The position numbers and the translations under genes are program-made. A stretch of DNA of 64,000 nt from Hermatobates lingyangjiaoensis (lineage: Eukaryota; Arthropoda; Insecta; Hemiptera; Hermatobatidae), in assembly GCA_026182355.1 (NCBI GenBank), contig JAPFBL010000068.1, positions 8,531,001 through 8,595,000 on the forward strand. Direction: 5' to 3'. The notes under the pieces are model-generated. The model saw only the letters and a program-made list of their open reading frames with translations. It ran no database searches and was not told where the DNA came from. Positions 60,445 through 64,000 of this stretch are shown here, in pieces. How positions within the stretch are numbered: the first letter of the stretch is position 1; the number at the start of each line of letters is the position of its first letter.

Positions 60445-60701
60445 AAGTTGGCCAAAGACATTCGCTCTAAACCACTATCACTACACATTACACCGTAATC
60501 CAAAGTTAGGGGTCGATTATACCATACTAATATTAGCCAAGAAATTATATTTTTAAATACTGTAAATTTTTAAATGCTATAACTAAATTTAAAAAAACTG
60601 TACAAATTGAACACATAACTTTCAACTTATTGGATTACAGTGTAATGTGTGTAGTGTACAGTGTGTAGTGATATTATATAGTTTATGTCTCTGGCCAACT
60701 T
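60445..60701. repeat. Imperfect palindrome, arms of 65-85 bp
   Basis: AAGTTGGCCAAAGACAT (60445-) pairs with ATGTCTCTGGCCAACTT (60685-60701), and CACTACACATTACACCGTAA pairs with TTACAGTGTAATGTGTGTAG. The right arm has an internal TGTGTAGTG duplication. The loop is about 107 bp. Origin unknown; possibly a fold-back MITE or the inner part of the neighbouring pogo-like element. Confidence 0.7.
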
Positions 60702-60834
60702 TATATGGAGATTACTGTTAAATATTATATGAAGGTCAATGTATCTAGCATCCTACATGTTATTATAACACTATTAATTTTTTATTGTATTAAACTTTTG
60801 AACATTTTACCTCCAATAAAGGTATTTCAAGATA

Positions 60835-62710
60835 GGAAGGAATAAGTGACTCCAAACTTCCCAAACATATGGGAGCCTTCCAGTATCCGATCTCTCTCCC
60901 TTCTTAGTGCAGACGAAGACCCTTCACACATTACAGCCTGGCGTATTATAAGACATTTAAAAAAAGGGCCCAATCAGTCTAACGTAACTCTACCTCTGAG
61001 GGAGGACAATCTGCCTCTCATAGATGATAACAGGAAGGCCCTAATATTTCACAAATATCTTTCCCATTTATACCGCCCCCACCCATCCTCTCCTATCCCC
61101 TTCGTATCAACTGCCATCAGTGACACACACCCTAATACTCCCTTATTCTTCTCTCCCGGAGAAATCACACAGGTCATTGCATCCCTTAAAATCAAATCAG
61201 CCCCCGGTCACGATGGCATTAGTAACAAATTAATATCCAAACTCCCTCCCAAAGTCATAGCAGCCTTGACTGCATTGTATAATTCTTGCCTTCGACTGCA
61301 GTACTTTCCCGTAGCGTGGAAGATAGCAAGAATTATAATGATTCAAAAGCCCCATAAGTCAGGTCACTCCCCTCGCGACTACAGACCAATTAGTCTATTA
61401 CCTTGCCTTGGAAAAATCTATGAGAGGTTGATTTTATCAAAAATAAAACCAAGTCTGCCCTTCCAACCAGAACAGTTTGGCTTCAGAAGCCAGCACGGTA
61501 CGACTCTGCAACTGCGAAGACTGGTCCAGTTCATTAAACAGGGTATTTCTCCAGATAGACATGTTCCCCACAGAAAGACAGTGGCTGTGTTCCTGGATCT
61601 GGAGCAAGCTTTCGACTCGGTCTGGCATAGGGGACTTTTGCACAAACTAAGATGCTTTGGTCTACCTAGATGGTTCGTGAAGACAACTAGGTCTTTCCTT
61701 TCTGGACGCCAATTCTTTGTCTCGACTAACAATAGACTTTCCCCAACAGGACATATCTATAGGGGTGTTCCCCAAGGTAGCGTTCTTGGCCCTATTCTCT
61801 ACAACCTCTATACCTTTGACTTTCCCAAACCCCCTCCTATAATAAATCCTAACTCACCCGACCGCATTGAGACGTTTCTGGGATTCTTTGCCGACGACAC
61901 TGCAGTGGCCTATAGGTGCTATAATGTGGGTTATGCAACCAGAAAATTACAACATTTCCTTGATGGGGCCCTGCACTGGTTCACAACCTGGAAACTAACT
62001 CTAAACCCGGCAAAGAGTGCCCACATCCGTTTCTGTAAAGGTACACCTCCTCTTCCACCTCCTGTCTTCATTGGAGATCGAGCCATACCATATGAAACAC
62101 AGGTAAAATATCTGGGTCTCATATTAGACTCCAGATTGACATTCAGGCAACATCTCCGGAGCAAATCTAAGCTGGGAATGTTCCTAATGTGCAATCTTTA
62201 TTCCATCCTCAAATCAAGTAGTACTCCACTGACAGTGAAGGACCTTGTCTATAAGGCGGTCATTCGCTCGACTATGACATATGGATGCTCAGTCTGGTTT
62301 GGAGCGGCGCCCACGAACAAGAACTGCATCCAAGTCGTACAGAATAAATGTGCCCGCCTTATAGCTAGAGCGCCATGGTATGCTAGAAATTTTGATATTC
62401 AGCATGATTTGAGTTGGGAATCAATTGATTGCTACATTGGTCGACTTGCTAACAATGAAGACAAAAAACTGTCCACCCATCCAAATCTCCTTGTTCGGGA
62501 CCTGATTCCAACAAACAACTCTTCCCAATCCCATGACTCCTAATAGCTCCCTCCCTGAACTAAATATGACGACCTGATGACTTATAAATAATATAGTACC
62601 TCATATAATGCAAAGCTGCAAGACCATACGACCACGAATACGACTCCTTTCCCTGACAGACTAACGCCCCCAGTATTGACAATGCCTACTGACCAAAACA
62701 AAAAAAAAAG
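60835..62710 (+). mobile_element. Jockey-type LINE, 5'-truncated, young
   Basis: Starts near 60835 in the linker between endonuclease and reverse transcriptase (no endonuclease sequence upstream) and ends in a short A-rich tail (62701-62709, after GACCAAAAC). The 3' untranslated region is about 160 bp. A 7-base direct repeat CAAGATA occurs at 60828-60834 and 62714-62720, a possible target duplication, though four bases separate the second copy from the A-run. Confidence 0.85.
60846..62543 (+). CDS. Non-LTR reverse transcriptase (Jockey-type), truncated at the N-terminus
   Basis: Uninterrupted 566-codon frame including the stop. The first codon is GTG after a stop, so this is the remaining part of a longer ORF2, not a natural start. 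Reverse-transcriptase motifs in order: KSAPGHDGISNKLI (about 116-129), QKPHKSGHSPRDYRPISLLP (about 165-184), FGFRSQHGTTLQL, AVFLDLEQAFDSVWH (about 247-261, first catalytic Asp), GVPQGSVLGPILYNL (about 307-321), FFADDTAVAY (catalytic Asp pair near 350-351), KLTLNPAKS, KYLGLILDSRLTF. The C-terminal part (YKAVIRSTMTYGCSVW, QNKCARLIARAPWY) is typical of Jockey and related elements. All catalytic residues are intact, implying recent insertion. Missing are the upstream endonuclease and ORF1, so the copy cannot move by itself. It would copy its own RNA at a nicked target in the nucleus. Less AT-rich and C-richer than the surroundings. Confidence 0.95.
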   Translation: MTPNFPNIWEPSSIRSLSLLSADEDPSHITAWRIIRHLKKGPNQSNVTLPLREDNLPLIDDNRKALIFHKYLSHLYRPHPSSPIPFVSTAISDTHPNTPLFFSPGEITQVIASLKIKSAPGHDGISNKLISKLPPKVIAALTALYNSCLRLQYFPVAWKIARIIMIQKPHKSGHSPRDYRPISLLPCLGKIYERLILSKIKPSLPFQPEQFGFRSQHGTTLQLRRLVQFIKQGISPDRHVPHRKTVAVFLDLEQAFDSVWHRGLLHKLRCFGLPRWFVKTTRSFLSGRQFFVSTNNRLSPTGHIYRGVPQGSVLGPILYNLYTFDFPKPPPIINPNSPDRIETFLGFFADDTAVAYRCYNVGYATRKLQHFLDGALHWFTTWKLTLNPAKSAHIRFCKGTPPLPPPVFIGDRAIPYETQVKYLGLILDSRLTFRQHLRSKSKLGMFLMCNLYSILKSSSTPLTVKDLVYKAVIRSTMTYGCSVWFGAAPTNKNCIQVVQNKCARLIARAPWYARNFDIQHDLSWESIDCYIGRLANNEDKKLSTHPNLLVRDLIPTNNSSQSHDS

Positions 62711-63400
62711 CAGCAAGATAATTTAGCAGTAGTGGGCCTCTGGTCCGGAACTGCTAATTACGACGTGCACTGTCGTGCATGGAACTCTTCGTTGGTCGTT
62801 GGTCGTTGGATCTCTCTCTCTAACTGAGCGTAAGGTGACTATCATGCCACCAGAACAGAGTAAGTGCCACAACGCACGACTACTGCGTCCCTTCAGCAAC
62901 CAGTCTTACCACGTGCATTATAAATTTCTCGTACTCTCGCCAGGTCGAATAATCATAAACGTTCTAAAAATAATACCTATGTTCAAACTAATTTCCAAAA
63001 TCTACGAGAGCTTATTTCTAAAAAAGATATAAAAATATTTGTTACCACTAAACAACAAACTAAATAAAAAAGAAATTTTGTTAAAATGAATAACCAAAAA
63101 ATAGTAATCTAAAAAGGTGATCCAGAAATTTCAATCACAGCAAAGGGCAGTAAAGCTACAAGAACTGATTATCAACTTGCACTAATAGATTACCTGAGAA
63201 TTTTTTTTTAGATTAACTTAAACATTTTTTAACAGAATAGAGTTAATGATAATTCTGATTTTAAAGTTAAATTAAAGATTTTGAAGATATCTTAAACAGT
63301 TAATATATGATATACTCAGCAACAATAGTAGTAGAAAACTATATTGGGAGAATTCAAATACCACACAATAACGGATTACAATAAGTGAAGAAGTGGAAAC
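62711..63400. other. Flank of the LINE with a lone inverted minisatellite unit
   Basis: 62711-62940 is GC-richer; ATCATGCCACCAGAACAGAG followed by TAAGTGCC (62843-62871) is the complement of the core of the 63-bp minisatellite unit at 59011-59305. CGTTGGTCGTTGGTCGTTGG is a short tandem repeat at 62792-62809. The rest is AT-rich without gene evidence. Confidence 0.5.
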
Positions 63401-63620
63401 TGTTTTCACTACTGCTCGCCTAGAGCTGAGGTAAGCCCAAGCACACTCTCCCAGTGAACTCTTTTAGTATGTTCATGCATTTTTTCATTACCACAGAGGT
63501 TAGTAACATTAATATTAAAATTACAGTAATCCGTCTTACCTCGTACCCTGCTGCTGAAGCTCTTAGACCGGTTTCGGGCGTCACCCATCTTCAATAAGAA
63601 CTGATCAACTAAATCTACGG
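63401..63620 (-). mobile_element. PLE-type terminal repeat with best hammerhead-like fold
   Basis: Minus strand from 63600: TTCTTA, TTGAAGA, extra T, GGG-TGACG-CCC, GAA, palindrome ACCGGT, C, TAAGAG. Helix I is 6 bp (TTCTTA/TAAGAG, one G-U). GTC before the expected cut is the canonical hammerhead triplet, and GAA follows helix II. The only box change is C to T at its first base. The tail to the left on the same strand is less T-rich than in other copies and no (TA)n is seen before 63400. Confidence 0.6.
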
Positions 63621-64000
63621 AGTCCTACCTTTCTTTTTATATAACCTACCTACTTCCCAATGCTGCCTAGATTTTAATATTTAATTACTTTACCTTTACT
63701 TTTATTTTTATTTTATTTTATTTTACTTTTTATTTTAATTATTATTATTTAGTTTAATTCTTTTCTTATTATTTTCGTCATTGTCCAGTCTGTCAAGTCG
63801 TCGCTTCAATTTCTTTAACGGTTTAAATAGTGTATCGCTTTGGTGATTTATTTGTTCATTTATTAGCTTACCCGATTCTTTATTTTTAAATATCTCTAAT
63901 TCTTCATTTACGTTTAGTCTTTTTCCTTTTGTCCTGTTTTTATTAAGGTCATTGAATTTTCTAAACTGTCCGGTTCATGTCCATATTCCGTTAGGTGGTT
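63621..64000. other. T-rich end of the window
   Basis: Includes a TTTTA-rich simple stretch at about 63690-63760; no gene seen. May belong to the PLE unit whose hairpin lies at 63560-63600. Confidence 0.35.

Noticed and set aside
63523..63545. Second pogo-like terminus (ACAGTAATCCGTCTTACC)
   Set aside because: Only the first nine bases match the pogo start and the GGATAATGGGGGACC continuation is missing.

Overview
This is AT-rich (roughly two-thirds A+T by eye), gene-poor eukaryotic nuclear DNA dominated by old and young transposable elements. Several things point to an invertebrate, most likely an arthropod: Jockey-type non-LTR retrotransposons, a mariner-type transposase fragment, many Penelope-like element (PLE) remnants, a tRNA-derived SINE whose tail is the arthropod-telomere-like pentamer AACCT/TTAGG, and very long stretches with at most one exon. 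The species cannot be named from the sequence. There are no bacterial operons, no rRNA and no stand-alone tRNA gene that I can support.

Layout. 1-12.4 kb: AT-rich DNA with degenerate DNA-element copies (2.2-2.9 and 7.1-8.4 kb) and PLE terminal repeats beside (TA)n tracts (5.0, 9.5-10.1, 10.5-10.8 kb). 12,416-12,545 is the only convincing host exon: it has good splice signals and encodes a transmembrane helix followed by a basic stretch, so much of the window may be intron of a plus-strand gene for a membrane protein. 13-23 kb: fold-back PLE terminal repeats, a Helitron-like element, a hAT-type MITE, a minus-strand DNA-element copy and an intact SINE with target duplication. 23-35 kb: mostly anonymous sequence, a second SINE, a PLE GIY-YIG relic abutting a hAT end, and some GC-richer blocks that could be regulatory. 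35.9-42.3 kb: three same-orientation copies of one TIR element ('family A'), with a PLE GIY-YIG fragment between copies 2 and 3. 45.5-48.6 kb: a 46-unit, 68/69-bp satellite with higher-order structure. 50.6-52.4 kb: inverted PLE coding fragments and a truncated mariner. 55.6-57.3 kb: a decayed Jockey LINE abutting a family A fragment. 58.8-59.3 kb: a truncated SINE fused to a 63-bp minisatellite. 60.8-62.7 kb: a LINE with an uninterrupted reverse-transcriptase frame, the best coding region in the window. 63.4-63.6 kb: another PLE-type ribozyme-like hairpin.

The strongest unexpected signal is a dispersed hairpin motif seen about twenty times: a CTGANGA-like box, one extra base, a short hairpin, GAA, a short (often palindromic) 4-6 base segment, then a strand that re-pairs with the bases before the box. 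That is the topology of a type I hammerhead ribozyme with one consistent extra base. Most copies are followed on their own strand by a (TA)n microsatellite, and PLE coding relics lie next to several. PLEs are known to carry hammerhead motifs, so the association is expected; the extra base, the variety of families and the (TA)n rule deserve checking.
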